Numbered from the stretch's first letter, positions 28,277-40,234 are shown. The stretch is 64,000 nt of DNA from Aliivibrio fischeri (GCF_009727955.1 NZ_WOBR01000004.1:1354673-1418672); one strand, 5' to 3'. The notes: a model not told the origin generated them from the sequence alone. A program made the numbers and translations.

Positions 28277-28308
28277 AAAAGGTTGACGTGAGAGCGTCAA
28301 CCTTTTTA
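28277..28308 (+). terminator. Terminator after metQ
   Basis: Perfect 12 bp stem AAAAGGTTGACG / CGTCAACCTTTT with a six-base loop and T-run. Confidence 0.93.
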
Positions 28309-28342
28309 ATGCCTGTAGATATTAATAATGAAAAATGGCCTC

Positions 28343-29041
28343 ATGACTTATCACATCGACCCTATTGGTTTTATTCAATCTCCTTACAAAGAAAAATTTG
28401 CGGTGCCTCGTCAACCTCGTTTGGCTCCGAGTGCCACATCAAGAATTAAACTCGTCGGTGAGGCTAATTCACCTGAAGCCATTCGTGGCATCGAACAATT
28501 CTCTCACCTATGGCTACTTTTTCTATTTGATCAAAACCTTAAAGCAGGCTGGAGACCAACAGTTCGTCCACCACGATTAGGTGGGAATGAACGTATTGGT
28601 GTATTCGCTTCTCGTGCCACATTTCGTCCAAATGGCATTGGTATGTCTGCTGTAGAATTAAAAGAGGTTATTCAAGAAGGTAATCAAACCTATTTAGAAT
28701 TAGGCAGTGTCGATTTAGTTGATAACACGCCGATTATTGATATCAAACCCTATATCCCTTATTCAGATTCAATTCCCGATGCTCTTGGCGGTTTTGCCGA
28801 TAAAGAACCCGATGTGTTGGATGTATTTTTATCCATAGAGGCACAAAAATCACTGAGTTCTCACCCACAAAGAAAAGAGATAGAGGCGGTGATCAAAGAG
28901 GTGCTAGGACAAGATCCTCGTCCTGCTTATAAAAAAGGAAAAGTCGATAACAAAGAATACGCCGTAAATTTGTTTGATTTAAACGTAAAATTCCTTGTTG
29001 AAAGCAATTCTATTACAGTTACTGCAATTGATCGCTTTTGA
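28343..29041 (+). CDS. trmO: tRNA (N6-threonylcarbamoyladenosine37-N6)-methyltransferase TrmO
   Basis: SAM-dependent methylation of t6A37 in threonine tRNAs (older names YaeB, TsaA). It has 232 residues from the ATG at 28343 (MTYHIDPIGFIQS), chosen by length match to E. coli YaeB; an ATG at 28328 in frame adds five residues and neither has a clear ribosome site. Motifs: SPYKEKFAVPRQPRL, FSHLWLLFLFDQ, RPPRLGGNERIGVFASRATFRPN (in parts), IGMSAVELKEV, and VDLVDNTPIIDIKPYIPYSD. The C-terminal extension with DPRPAYKKGK is also in the E. coli protein. Located between metQ and proS, an arrangement also known in enterics. Confidence 0.93.
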   Translation: MTYHIDPIGFIQSPYKEKFAVPRQPRLAPSATSRIKLVGEANSPEAIRGIEQFSHLWLLFLFDQNLKAGWRPTVRPPRLGGNERIGVFASRATFRPNGIGMSAVELKEVIQEGNQTYLELGSVDLVDNTPIIDIKPYIPYSDSIPDALGGFADKEPDVLDVFLSIEAQKSLSSHPQRKEIEAVIKEVLGQDPRPAYKKGKVDNKEYAVNLFDLNVKFLVESNSITVTAIDRF

Positions 29042-29189
29042 GATCGCTTTAGGGCTGATATTATATAGGGCTTAATTTTAGATTTGAGCCCATTCTTACG
29101 AGAACAGACTCTATACTAAGGTTGAACTCTCGGTTTAACTGTTTAAATCGAGCTATTCCAATATTCATAACTAACAAATGGATGAAAAC

Positions 29190-30905
29190 ATGCGCACTAG
29201 CAAATACCTTCTTTCAACACTGAAGGAGACTCCAAACGACGCAGAAGTAGTAAGCCACCAGCTTATGCTACGTGCAGGTATGATTCGTAGACTGGCTTCA
29301 GGTTTATATACTTGGCTACCTACTGGTCTACGTGTACTGCGTAAAGTCGAAAACATCGTTCGTCAAGAGATCGACAATGCAGGTGCAATCGAAACATTGA
29401 TGCCCGTAGTTCAACCATTTGAACTTTGGGAAGAAACAGGCCGCTCTGAAAAAATGGGTCCTGAGCTACTTCGTTTTACTGACCGTCATGTTCGTCCGTT
29501 TGTACTTAGTCCAACAGCTGAAGAAGTTATCACTAGCCTTGTTCGTAACGAAGTTAGCTCTTACAAACAACTTCCGCTAAACCTGTACCAAATTCAAACT
29601 AAATTCCGTGACGAACGTCGTCCACGTTTTGGCGTAATGCGTGCTCGTGAATTCTGCATGATGGATGCATACAGCTTTGACATCGACAAAGAAGGCCTAC
29701 AAAAGTCTTACGATGCAATGCACGATGCATACTGTAAAGCATTCGACCGTATGGGTCTTGAGTACCGTCCAGTACTAGCTGACTCAGGCGCAATTGGTGG
29801 TAGTGGTTCTCAAGAGTTCCACGTACTTGCTGAAAGCGGCGAAGATTTAATCGCATTCTCAACAGAATCTGATTACGCAGCAAACATCGAAAAAGCAGAA
29901 GCCGTAGCACCAACAACAGAACGTGCTGCTCCTACTCAAGAGATGACAACGGTTGATACTCCAAATGCGAAAACTATCGCAGAATTGGTTGAACAACACG
30001 GTATCGCAATTGAAAAAACAGTAAAAACACTGTTTGTTAAAGCATCAGATGAAGTTGATGCAGATATCATCGCACTTATCATCCGTGGTGATCACGAGCT
30101 TAACGAAGTTAAAGCTGAAAACCTTCCACAAGTTGCTTCTCCACTAGAAATGGCTGACGAAGCACAACTTCGTGACCTAATCGGTGCTGGTGCTGGTTCT
30201 CTTGGCCCTGTTGGCCTAGAACTTCCATTCATTGTTGACCGTTCAGTTGCTGTAATGAGTGATTTTGGTACTGGTGCAAACATTGATGGTAAACACTTCT
30301 TTGGTGTTAACTGGGAACGTGATGTACAACTTGGTCAAGTTGAAGATTTACGTAACGTTGTTGAAGGTGACCCAAGCCCATGTGGTAAAGGTACACTACA
30401 ACTGAAACGTGGTATCGAGGTTGGTCACATCTTCCAATTAGGTACAGCTTACTCAGAAGCAATGAACTGTGGCGTTCTAGATGCAAACGGTAAGAACGTA
30501 ATTCTAGAAATGGGTTGTTACGGTATCGGTGTATCACGTGTTGTTGCATCAGCTATCGAACAAAACAACGACGAATACGGTATTGTATGGCCAGAAGCGA
30601 TTGCACCATTTACTGTTGCTATCGTTCCTATGAACATGCACAAATCTGAGCGTGTTAAAGAAGCTGCTGAAAAACTGTATGCTGAATTAACAGCAATGGG
30701 TATCGAAGTTCTATTCGATGACCGTAAAGAGCGTCCAGGTGTTATGTTTAAAGACATCGAACTTATCGGTATTCCACACACTATCGTTATTGGCGATCGT
30801 AGCATGGATGAAGGTAACTTCGAGTATAAGAACCGTCGTGCAAACACGAAAGAAGCAGTTGAAATGGCAAACATTGTTGAGCACATTAAAGCGCAATTAA
30901 GCTAA
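29190..30905 (+). CDS. proS: Prolyl-tRNA synthetase
   Basis: Class II aminoacyl-tRNA synthetase, bacterial type with editing domain, 571 residues from the ATG at 29190 ([17 protein letters not shown]); an ATG four codons earlier is in frame, but GGA at eight bases favours this one. Motif 1 region [13 protein letters not shown], motif 2 [22 protein letters not shown] editing domain at about 225-405 with [11 protein letters not shown], motif 3 [17 protein letters not shown], and the C-terminal anticodon-binding domain with [18 protein letters not shown]. Length is that of E. coli ProS. Followed by a terminator. Confidence 0.97.
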   Translation: MRTSKYLLSTLKETPNDAEVVSHQLMLRAGMIRRLASGLYTWLPTGLRVLRKVENIVRQEIDNAGAIETLMPVVQPFELWEETGRSEKMGPELLRFTDRHVRPFVLSPTAEEVITSLVRNEVSSYKQLPLNLYQIQTKFRDERRPRFGVMRAREFCMMDAYSFDIDKEGLQKSYDAMHDAYCKAFDRMGLEYRPVLADSGAIGGSGSQEFHVLAESGEDLIAFSTESDYAANIEKAEAVAPTTERAAPTQEMTTVDTPNAKTIAELVEQHGIAIEKTVKTLFVKASDEVDADIIALIIRGDHELNEVKAENLPQVASPLEMADEAQLRDLIGAGAGSLGPVGLELPFIVDRSVAVMSDFGTGANIDGKHFFGVNWERDVQLGQVEDLRNVVEGDPSPCGKGTLQLKRGIEVGHIFQLGTAYSEAMNCGVLDANGKNVILEMGCYGIGVSRVVASAIEQNNDEYGIVWPEAIAPFTVAIVPMNMHKSERVKEAAEKLYAELTAMGIEVLFDDRKERPGVMFKDIELIGIPHTIVIGDRSMDEGNFEYKNRRANTKEAVEMANIVEHIKAQLS

Positions 30906-30926
30906 TTTCACATAGCATTAAATACC

Positions 30927-30957
30927 AAAGGCTAAGTATATTTACTTAGCCTTTTTT
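30927..30957 (+). terminator. Terminator after proS
   Basis: Perfect 12 bp stem AAAGGCTAAGTA / TACTTAGCCTTT and T-run. Confidence 0.92.
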
Positions 30958-31220
30958 ATATCAATGAAATAATTTTACTTTCATTGATTTATTTCTTGAT
31001 TACTTGAAATCTACTGATAAAATCCGCTGCAACAAAATTGCTCTCTATTTTTACCGTTGTTCTACGGCTTGCAATTTTTTATATACCGATGTGTTTAACT
31101 CTCTACTTGTTAATACCATCACACTCGATCTGATATTATTTATCATCAATCTATACGTATTTAGTGCTTTAATTGCTAATGAGTAATTACCTTTTTATTA
31201 AGGTGCTTTGTACTGCCTCA

Positions 31221-31248
31221 AATATAACCGAATCACAATCGTTATATT
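31221..31248. promoter_or_regulatory. Perfect dyad upstream of the nickel importer, candidate NikR-like operator
   Basis: AATATAAC, 12 bases, GTTATATT: exact 8+8 arms, about 120 bp before nikA. NikR-type operators in other bacteria are dyads with spacers of 11-16 bases, although with other arm sequences. No regulator gene is in the window. The rest of 30958-31366 has no supported gene. Confidence 0.45.
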
Positions 31249-31366
31249 CGAATGATGAGTTTAGATCGCCACTTAATTTCTAATGCAGTTCGTAAATGCA
31301 TTCTCTCATTTACCTGCACTACTTCTTTTATATTGGAAAAAAGTTGTGAATACATTACTGAATAAA

Positions 31367-32953
31367 ATGAATAGAAAAAAAACACGTATTCTTTCTCTAT
31401 TTATTTGTACCTTACTAACGATGACAAGCTTTGTTACGCTAGCGACTGCATCCCCCTCTAAATACCCAGAAACCTTAAAAGTTGCTCTTGGTAGTGAACC
31501 AACAACAGGGTTTGATCCTATTCTTGGTTGGGGAAAATACGGTAATCCACTATTCCAATCGACTCTATTAAAAAGAGATAAAGACTTAAATTTTGTTGGC
31601 GATTTAGCAACGGAATGGCGTCTAACTAACAACAAATTAACTTGGATTATCACCCTTCGAGATGATGTGCTTTTTAGTAACGGTGCCCCCCTTACAGCTG
31701 AAGATGTTGCATTTACCTACAACCAAATCTTAGCTCAAGGCAGTACCCACGATTTAAGCGCATTAGAAATGGCCGAACCATTAACGCCAACCTCTGTTGC
31801 TTTTCATTTAAAGCGTTGTGATATTACCTTCTTAGATCGTTTATCTTCTATTGGTATCGTTCCAAAAAAATATTACCAACTACGTAGTGACAGTGCGATA
31901 AAGTACGGTTCCCAGCCTATGGGCTCAGGCCCTTACATTCTCAATAAATGGGAAAAAGGCCAATACGTTAGTATGAGCTTAAATCCTTATTATTATGCTA
32001 AAAAACCTAAGTTTAATAACATCATTGCCGTGTTTGGAAACGAAGATTCTCGCTTTATTCAATTAAAAACACATCAACTTCACTTAAGCGTCATCCCACA
32101 ACGTTACGCTAATCAAAGCATTGGTGATTACAAGCTATGGTCAGTACCAACGCTAGATAACCGTGGTATTGTTTGGCCGATGAATTATCATGAAGGATCA
32201 GATATGACGTTTGTAAGCTCTGATCCAGCAATACGTGAAGCATTCGAATGTCTTATCGATAAGCAGTTAATCGTTGAAAAACTACTGGATGGTTATGCAA
32301 CGCCAGCCTACTCAATTGCTGATAATATGCCGTGGGGATTAGATACAACCTCTATAATTCCAACGCCAATAAATTTAGCTCATATAGAAACACTGCTAAA
32401 ACAAGCAGGATGGAGTGATACTAATAATAACGGCATTATCGATAAACAAGGTTATGAGGCCTCCTTTACTCTTCTTTATAAAGCTGGAGACAGCGTAAGA
32501 GAGCAACTGGCTTTAGCTATTAGCTCTATGGCAGATAAAATTGGCATAAAAGTGACGGTTAAAGGACTTGAGTGGAACGCTATTGCCCTTCAAATGACAA
32601 CCACGCCTGTTCTTATGGGGTTTGGCAGTCATTCAGCCAGTGAAGTGAATTATGTTTATCACTCTGATTTCGCTCATACTGATTTCTACAACTCTGGTGG
32701 TTACAGTAACCCACAAGTCGATTTAGCTATTGATAATGCATTAAAAGCTGACACTTGGGATGAATCTATTCCTTTTTGGCAACAAGCTCAAAAACAAATA
32801 CAACAAGATCGCCCTTGGACATGGTTAGTTAATATTAACCATCTATATATGGCTGACAAATGTTTAGATTTAGCGCAACCTATTACAGAGCCTCATGATC
32901 ACGGTTGGCCATTAACCGCAAATATCGAAGAGTGGCGTTGGCAGTGTCAATAA
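31367..32953 (+). CDS. nikA: Nickel/oligopeptide-type ABC solute-binding protein (NikA-like)
   Basis: Periplasmic SBP5-family protein of 528 residues. The ATG at 31367 gives MNRKKTRILSLFICTLLTMT, a clear signal peptide ending VTLATA-SPSKY near residue 31; an upstream in-frame ATG would put 28 extra residues before it. Core motifs are VALGSEPTTGFDP, LATEWRLTNNKLTW, LRDDVLFSNGAPLTAEDVAFTYNQI (in parts), MGSGPYILNKW and the late GGYSNPQVDLAIDNAL. The nickel assignment is inferred from the immediate ABC genes and the following urease cluster; the same linkage (nik with ure) is known from trh-positive V. parahaemolyticus. The family itself binds peptides as well as nickel complexes. Confidence 0.8.
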   Translation: MNRKKTRILSLFICTLLTMTSFVTLATASPSKYPETLKVALGSEPTTGFDPILGWGKYGNPLFQSTLLKRDKDLNFVGDLATEWRLTNNKLTWIITLRDDVLFSNGAPLTAEDVAFTYNQILAQGSTHDLSALEMAEPLTPTSVAFHLKRCDITFLDRLSSIGIVPKKYYQLRSDSAIKYGSQPMGSGPYILNKWEKGQYVSMSLNPYYYAKKPKFNNIIAVFGNEDSRFIQLKTHQLHLSVIPQRYANQSIGDYKLWSVPTLDNRGIVWPMNYHEGSDMTFVSSDPAIREAFECLIDKQLIVEKLLDGYATPAYSIADNMPWGLDTTSIIPTPINLAHIETLLKQAGWSDTNNNGIIDKQGYEASFTLLYKAGDSVREQLALAISSMADKIGIKVTVKGLEWNAIALQMTTTPVLMGFGSHSASEVNYVYHSDFAHTDFYNSGGYSNPQVDLAIDNALKADTWDESIPFWQQAQKQIQQDRPWTWLVNINHLYMADKCLDLAQPITEPHDHGWPLTANIEEWRWQCQ

Positions 32954-33927
32954 ATACTCATCATCCTCGCATTGTTTGCTTTAGTATCACACGTTTACTA
33001 CTGCAACTTTGCTTGGCTCTATTCATTATTAGTGTATTGATTGCGTTTCTCCCTATCGATCCTATTGCTCAATATTTTAATGGTAATGTGCTTGCAGTAT
33101 TTGGCGAACAAAAAACGCAGTTAATAGCGCGACTCGGATTAAATCAATCCATTCTTGAGCAAATAATGACATTTGGCCACGCCTTATTCTCTGGAGATCT
33201 AGGGTACTCTTACCATCGCCAAGAAGAAGTTAGCCAAATCATTTGGCAGCGCAGTCGGTACTCTATTATTTTAATGAGTAGTGCGAGTCTGCTTGCCTTA
33301 ATTTTTGGTTACAGCATTGGGTTGTTTCTTGGATTAAAACCCAACACTATATTAAGTAAGATCATCACTCAATTAGCATTAATGATTAACGCTATTCCAA
33401 GTTTTTGGATTGGCTTGATTTTAATTACAATCTTTGCAATTAAACTGGTCTGGTTGCCAATAGGAGGAATATCACCTATTGGGGTATCACCTGAAACAAC
33501 CTCTTTCTATGACAAAATACCTTATTTCATTTTGCCATTAACCACGTTAATTATTGGTTTGATTGCTCCCATCATTTTACATACCAAAGAGAAAGTGATT
33601 GATGTTATCCAGAGCCAACATGTGCAATACGCACGAATTCATGGGTTATCAACATTATCGGTTGTTCGTTTTCATCTATTAAGAAACACCTTAATACCGG
33701 CAATTGTTATTCAACTCGCGGGATTCTCTGAGTTATTTAGTGGTTCTGTCATTATTGAAACGGTGTTTAACTTTCCTGGTATAGGTCAAACCTTAGTGCA
33801 AGCAGGGTTAAGTGGTGATACGCCATTATTGTTCGGTATTACCTTATGCTGTGCTGTGTTTGTTTTTGTTGGTAATGCAACAGCATCACTATTGAGTAAA
33901 CGACTCTCTTTATCAACATCGTTTTAA
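32944..33927 (+). CDS. nikB: Nickel ABC permease NikB-like
   Basis: Permease of about 327 residues, six or more membrane segments. The likely start is the GTG at 32944, which overlaps the nikA stop by ten bases with GAAGAGTGGCG upstream; no ATG exists before residue 90. Motifs: FLPIDPIAQYF (an altered DP-box), FGHALFSGDLGYSYH, YARIHGLSTLSVVRFHLLRNTLIP (EAA loop, in part), and ETVFNFPGIGQTLVQAGLSGD. Typical of DppB/NikB permeases. Confidence 0.85.
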   Translation: MSINTHHPRIVCFSITRLLLQLCLALFIISVLIAFLPIDPIAQYFNGNVLAVFGEQKTQLIARLGLNQSILEQIMTFGHALFSGDLGYSYHRQEEVSQIIWQRSRYSIILMSSASLLALIFGYSIGLFLGLKPNTILSKIITQLALMINAIPSFWIGLILITIFAIKLVWLPIGGISPIGVSPETTSFYDKIPYFILPLTTLIIGLIAPIILHTKEKVIDVIQSQHVQYARIHGLSTLSVVRFHLLRNTLIPAIVIQLAGFSELFSGSVIIETVFNFPGIGQTLVQAGLSGDTPLLFGITLCCAVFVFVGNATASLLSKRLSLSTSF

Positions 33928-33945
33928 TTTTAAAGGAGATATCAC

Positions 33946-34728
33946 ATGCTTAAAAAGCACCTTCCTTTATTATTATTTTGCTTCTTAATTTTAATTTCGA
34001 TTACTTGGCAAAATAATGGCGAATCCATTGATTTATTCAATCGAAATATCGCCCCTAATGTACATGAATGGTTCGGCACCGATTGGCTCGGTCGAGATGT
34101 ATTTAGCCGCACACTAAAAGCATTATTATTTAGCCTTGCTATGGGGGGACTCTCTTCTATTTTATGTGCATTACTTTCATTGTGTTTCGCGCTAATTGGA
34201 AACATTAACAATACCTTCAATAACTTAATCAATCTTATGGTCGATGTATGGAGTTCACTCCCGCATATCCTAGTGATGATCGTATTATCTGTGTTAGTTG
34301 GTGGGGGTTTTGAAGGATTAGTTATAGCAATTACATTAAGTCACTGGCCAAAGCTAACACGCCTATTAAAAATTGAAATTGAACAACTTAGAAAAAAACC
34401 ATATGTCCTACATTCGTTATCATTTGGCTATTCAAAAATACACACTTATGCCGTACATATTACTCCGCATATTTTACCTCAAATGCTAATAGGTATGCTT
34501 ATGCTATACCCCCAAGCCTTGGTTCACGGTGCTGGCCTCACTTTTTTAGGTTTTGGTATAGAACCTTCAACACCATCAATGGGAGGCATGCTATCAGAAG
34601 CGAGTCAATATTTACTCAGTGGCCAATGGTGGCTCGCTCTATTTCCGGGGATTATGCTAGTAATAAGCTCATTGCTATTAATATCAATTGGAAAATCTTA
34701 TGAAAAATCAAAGCAGCATAATGCTTGA
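33946..34728 (+). CDS. nikC: Nickel ABC permease NikC-like
   Basis: Second permease, 260 residues. AAGGAG lies eight bases before the ATG. The DppC signature EWFGTDWLGRDVFSRTL is near residue 42, followed by membrane segments LFSLAMGGLSSILCALLSL and others; the EAA loop is YVLHSLSFGYSKIHTYAVHITPHILPQ (in part) and the GAGLTFLGFGIEPSTPSMGGML box precedes the last segments. Its end overlaps nikD. Confidence 0.88.
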   Translation: MLKKHLPLLLFCFLILISITWQNNGESIDLFNRNIAPNVHEWFGTDWLGRDVFSRTLKALLFSLAMGGLSSILCALLSLCFALIGNINNTFNNLINLMVDVWSSLPHILVMIVLSVLVGGGFEGLVIAITLSHWPKLTRLLKIEIEQLRKKPYVLHSLSFGYSKIHTYAVHITPHILPQMLIGMLMLYPQALVHGAGLTFLGFGIEPSTPSMGGMLSEASQYLLSGQWWLALFPGIMLVISSLLLISIGKSYEKSKQHNA

Positions 34729-35455
34729 ATTAAAAGACATAGAGATAAGATTAAAAACAAAGACAACACCTTTGTTTTCCAAGCTATCATTATCTTTAAA
34801 ACAAGGTGAAATACTCGGTATTATAGGGTCAAGTGGCAGTGGAAAAAGCACATTAATTAATGCCATCATGCATGCATTACCCTCTGGATTTGAACTATCC
34901 GGAAAAATTAATATAACACCAGGGACACGGTTAGCTTTAGCTGCTCAAAGTCGTAATGCATTAAACCCTACGACCAAAATAGGCCGACAACTATCACAAT
35001 TCATTCCAAAAAAATCATGGTTTACGCGTAATAATAAAGAAAAAGTTCATAACGCATTAGCTCATGCACAGCTGCCTTATTCCGTGGCAGAACTCTACCC
35101 ACACCAATTATCTGGTGGAATGGCAAAGCGAGTGCTTTCCGCGTTAGCTTTTATTCAGCAACCAGATATTTTAATTGCAGATGAACCAAGTTGCGGGATT
35201 AATGACGAATACAGCGCTCCCCTCTTTCAACATTACCAGCACCTTGCTCATAAAGATGGAAAAACCGTCATTATCGTTAGTCATGATTTATCTCATATCA
35301 TTGATATTGCGGATCATATCTTGGTTCTAAAAAACAATAATAATGATGAAAATACCGCATCTATTGAACACACTACGCCAAGCCATATTATCAATGGTGA
35401 AAGTGACGCATATAGCCAAGCATTGTGGCATGCCCTACCAAAGAACTGGAATTAA
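34700..35455 (+). CDS. nikD: Nickel ABC ATPase NikD-like
   Basis: ATPase of about 251 residues: Walker A GSSGSGKST, signature LSGGMAKRVLSALAF, Walker B ILIADEPSCGIND, H-loop IVSHD. The D-loop is NDEY instead of the usual LD, a mild oddity. The start is taken as the ATG at 34700; the ATG at 34721, overlapping the nikC stop by eight bases, is an alternative. The C-terminal tail is short (no cysteine cluster), as in NikD. Confidence 0.85.
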   Translation: MKNQSSIMLELKDIEIRLKTKTTPLFSKLSLSLKQGEILGIIGSSGSGKSTLINAIMHALPSGFELSGKINITPGTRLALAAQSRNALNPTTKIGRQLSQFIPKKSWFTRNNKEKVHNALAHAQLPYSVAELYPHQLSGGMAKRVLSALAFIQQPDILIADEPSCGINDEYSAPLFQHYQHLAHKDGKTVIIVSHDLSHIIDIADHILVLKNNNNDENTASIEHTTPSHIINGESDAYSQALWHALPKNWN

Positions 35456-35456
35456 T

Positions 35457-36044
35457 ATGATTTCTTTAACTAATGCGACTGTTGAATATCAAGAGAAAAC
35501 ACTCTCACTACCCAATATCAACCTCCATAAAGGAGAAATACTTGGATTAAATGGAGTTAGTGGCTCAGGTAAATCTACTCTTGCTATGGTATTAGCCGGA
35601 TTTATCAAACCAAAAACGGGAGAACTTAACGTTCCTGTTTATGGAAAAAAAACACCTAACCCAGTTCAATGGGTTGGTCAGCATCCTGAACTGGCTTTTA
35701 ATCCTAAATGGCACATACTTAAATCATTACAAGAAAGTTTTAGAGAACATGACTTCGAATACCTTCTACAACAGTTTGAGATTGATAAACAATGGTTAAC
35801 TCGTTTTCCTACAGAATTATCCGGTGGACAGTTGCAACGCTTAGCTTTACTTCGTGCTCTTACACCTAGTACTCAGTATTTATTATGTGATGAAATCACC
35901 GCTCAACTTGATTCAATAACTCAACAAACCATTTGGAAGCAATTATTAATTTTGCAAGAAAAAAGAAATGTGGGGCTCTTAGTTATTTCACACGAAAAAC
36001 ACTTACTCAATTCCATTTGTAAAAAAATAGTTACTGTAAATTAA
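35457..36044 (+). CDS. nikE: Nickel ABC ATPase NikE-like, short form
   Basis: Second ATPase, 195 residues from the ATG at 35457, one base after the nikD stop. Walker A GVSGSGKST, signature LSGGQLQRLALLRAL, Walker B YLLCDEITAQLD, H-loop VISHEK. It stops soon after the H-loop, so it is about 60-70 residues shorter than E. coli NikE and lacks the C-terminal extension. A full catalytic core is present, so it is likely functional. Last gene of the importer set; a 369 bp gap follows before ureD. Confidence 0.82.
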   Translation: MISLTNATVEYQEKTLSLPNINLHKGEILGLNGVSGSGKSTLAMVLAGFIKPKTGELNVPVYGKKTPNPVQWVGQHPELAFNPKWHILKSLQESFREHDFEYLLQQFEIDKQWLTRFPTELSGGQLQRLALLRALTPSTQYLLCDEITAQLDSITQQTIWKQLLILQEKRNVGLLVISHEKHLLNSICKKIVTVN

Positions 36045-36413
36045 GAAGAAGTCTTCTGTTATTTCTATCAAATAAAAGAACAAATTTTCTTTTTATTTTG
36101 AATAAAAAAAACGAGTTAAAAAAGTGCCTTTTTTCGTTATTTATCTATTGCCAAGTACAAATTATAGGATTAATATCCGCAGGGTAAATCGTTCAAAAAG
36201 TCTTTTCTAAAGATAGTTTATTTATTCATATTCATGTTTACACAAAATAAATTCTCTTTAATTTAAACCAGAGTGTTTCACTCGACGCTGCCTAGATTTA
36301 GGCACTAAAAATTTATTCAGAATACTTATTTCTCTAGTTTTAAGCTGGAGGCGTACGCTATTTGTTTTCATTCTTTCTTCTTCAAGAAATATGCTATATC
36401 GGCAGGGTTAGTT
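36045..36413. other. Intergenic region between nikE and ureD
   Basis: No gene found. It has a perfect dyad TGCCTA-gatt-TAGGCA at 36289-36304 without a T-run, which could be an operator or a leader hairpin. An AT-rich hairpin near 36110-36140 (AACGA...AAAAAA and TTTTTTCGTT) could be a weak terminator of nikE. No copy of the 31221 dyad was seen here. Confidence 0.5.
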
Positions 36414-37277
36414 ATGCCAAAAATAAATACATCATCTTCCGGTTGGTTAGCTGATATTTCCCTTTTCTATGAAAAAAGAGGGGCAAATACCAAGTTGGTT
36501 CATCGTGAGCAAGTTGGTCCTTTAATGGTGCAACGGCCTTTTTATCCTGAAACCGGTGTTGCCCATACCTACCTACTTCACCCTCCTGGTGGCGTCGTTG
36601 GTGGGGATCAATTAAATATCAATATTCAGGTTGCACCACATGCTCATTCACTCTTAACCACACCCGGCGCGACTAAGTTTTATCGTAGCTCTGGCGCTAT
36701 ATCGTCACAAACACAAAACCTCACTGTGGAAAGAGATGGTTTTTTAGAGTGGTTACCTCAAGAGAATATTTTCTTTCCTGATAGTCAGGCTCAATTAAAA
36801 ACACAAGTTGAACTTCATAAAGACGCCCATTTTATTGGATGGGAAATGAATTGCTTTGGCCGTCCGGTACTTAATGAAATATTTGAAAATGGGTTTGTTA
36901 CCGGTAGAACCAATATCAAAGTAGATGATCAACTACTGCTTTCTGAGTCTATGTACATTGACTCGATTGATGAGATAAAACACGCAGCAGGCATGAGGCA
37001 CTATCCCATGCTTGGCAATCTTTATATTTACCCAGCGTCAGAAGCACTAGAAGAAAAATTAAGAACACTGATTGATGAAAATTTCCATGAACAACCTGAG
37101 TTATTTGGCAGTAGCAACCCTATTTGTGGGATTACTGAGATTGATGGCTTATTGGTTATTCGTTATTTAGGTCACCAAACAGAACCTATGATGGCGTGCT
37201 TTAGCACCTTATGGCAGCACACTCGCCAGCATTGGTTAGGCAAATTACCCGAAGTCCCACGAATCTGGGCTACATAA
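36414..37277 (+). CDS. ureD: Urease accessory protein UreD
   Basis: Scaffold that binds urease apoprotein and, with UreF and UreG, delivers nickel. It has 287 residues; the ATG at 36414 has AGGG ahead. Motifs: [27 protein letters not shown] in part, [25 protein letters not shown] (quoted in part: [15 protein letters not shown]), [21 protein letters not shown] and [12 protein letters not shown]. First gene of ureDABCEFG. Confidence 0.96.
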   Translation: MPKINTSSSGWLADISLFYEKRGANTKLVHREQVGPLMVQRPFYPETGVAHTYLLHPPGGVVGGDQLNINIQVAPHAHSLLTTPGATKFYRSSGAISSQTQNLTVERDGFLEWLPQENIFFPDSQAQLKTQVELHKDAHFIGWEMNCFGRPVLNEIFENGFVTGRTNIKVDDQLLLSESMYIDSIDEIKHAAGMRHYPMLGNLYIYPASEALEEKLRTLIDENFHEQPELFGSSNPICGITEIDGLLVIRYLGHQTEPMMACFSTLWQHTRQHWLGKLPEVPRIWAT

Positions 37278-37293
37278 TTAAGTTGGAATAGCT

Positions 37294-37596
37294 ATGGAAT
37301 TAACACCAAGAGAAAAAGACAAACTGCTGCTTGCCTCTGCCGGCATGATAGCGGAAAGACGTAAAGCCCGTGGACTAAAACTGAATTATCCAGAAGCCGT
37401 GGCTTTAATCTGTTTTGAAATAATGGAAGGAGCACGTGATGGACGCACAGTGGCTGACCTTATGAACTTCGGTCGTACTATTTTGACTGCTGATGATGTA
37501 ATGGAAGGCGTGCCAGAAATGATCCCAGACGTTCAAGTTGAATGTACTTTCCCTGACGGCACCAAGCTTGTCTCAATTCATGAGCCAATTGTTTAA
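37294..37596 (+). CDS. ureA: Urease gamma subunit UreA
   Basis: Small structural subunit, 100 residues, standard length. [22 protein letters not shown] at the start, [23 protein letters not shown] in the middle, [30 protein letters not shown] near the end (in parts). It assembles with beta and alpha subunits to the (alpha-beta-gamma)3 enzyme. Confidence 0.97.
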   Translation: MELTPREKDKLLLASAGMIAERRKARGLKLNYPEAVALICFEIMEGARDGRTVADLMNFGRTILTADDVMEGVPEMIPDVQVECTFPDGTKLVSIHEPIV

Positions 37597-37606
37597 GGAG
37601 TAAATC

Positions 37607-39669
<2,063 letters not shown>

Positions 39670-39670
39670 C

Positions 39671-39718
39671 CCCCTCGCCTCGCTGGTTTTTTACCTATTT
39701 GCCGGCGGGGCACTTTTT
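39671..39718 (+). other. GC-rich hairpin between ureC and ureE
   Basis: CCCCTCGCC and GGCGGGG can pair with one bulged base; a short T-run (CACTTTTT) follows. It may reduce transcription of ureEFG relative to ureABC or stabilise the upstream message. Inference only. Confidence 0.4.
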
Positions 39719-39731
39719 AGAGTGAACAATC

Positions 39732-40223
39732 ATGATTAAATTTACTCATCTTGTACATCACCATCATGATGAACATCATCACGATGAAGAACATACACAC
39801 AACACAGCTGAGCTAACCATTTGCCTAACGATGCAAGAGCGCACCAAAAGTCGTTTAAAAGTGATGCTAAGTGATGGCTCTGAAGCGGGTCTGTTTTTAC
39901 CTCGTGGAACCGTATTAAAAGAGCACGATATCGTTGAAAGTGACGACGGCATCCAAGCTATGATCACCGCGGCAGAAGAGACGGTTTCAACGGTTTATAG
40001 CGATGACTTATTGCTACTTGCAAAAGCGTGTTATCACTTAGGTAATCGTCATGTTCCTCTACAAGTTGAAGCTGGTTGGTGTCGTTACCTACACGATCAC
40101 GTACTTGATGACATGGTGCAACGTTTAGGATTAAACGTAAAAGTTGAACAAGCGAAATACCAACCTGAACCGGGTGCTTACGGTGGTTCAAGTGCGGGTT
40201 CACACGATGGTCATCACCACTAA
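39732..40223 (+). CDS. ureE: Urease accessory metallochaperone UreE
   Basis: Nickel-carrying dimer that feeds UreG. The 163 residues have a core of [29 protein letters not shown] (in part), the peptide-binding fold, and [14 protein letters not shown] with the metal-site histidine. Two histidine-rich tails stand out: residues 9-24 ([16 protein letters not shown]) at the N-terminus and DGHHH at the end. C-terminal His tails are common in UreE; the N-terminal one is unusual. A nickel-storage role for these is inferred. Confidence 0.95.
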   Translation: MIKFTHLVHHHHDEHHHDEEHTHNTAELTICLTMQERTKSRLKVMLSDGSEAGLFLPRGTVLKEHDIVESDDGIQAMITAAEETVSTVYSDDLLLLAKACYHLGNRHVPLQVEAGWCRYLHDHVLDDMVQRLGLNVKVEQAKYQPEPGAYGGSSAGSHDGHHH

Positions 40224-40234
40224 GGGCGGTCATT

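Noticed and set aside
30518..30886. 122-codon ORF antisense to proS
   Set aside because: Shadow ORF in a codon-biased gene.
31004..31186. 60-codon plus-strand ORF between proS and nikA
   Set aside because: No ribosome site, and composition looks like AT-rich intergenic sequence.
36045..36413. AraC-type UreR regulator or second copy of the 31221 dyad before ureD
   Set aside because: No ORF and no matching arms in this region.
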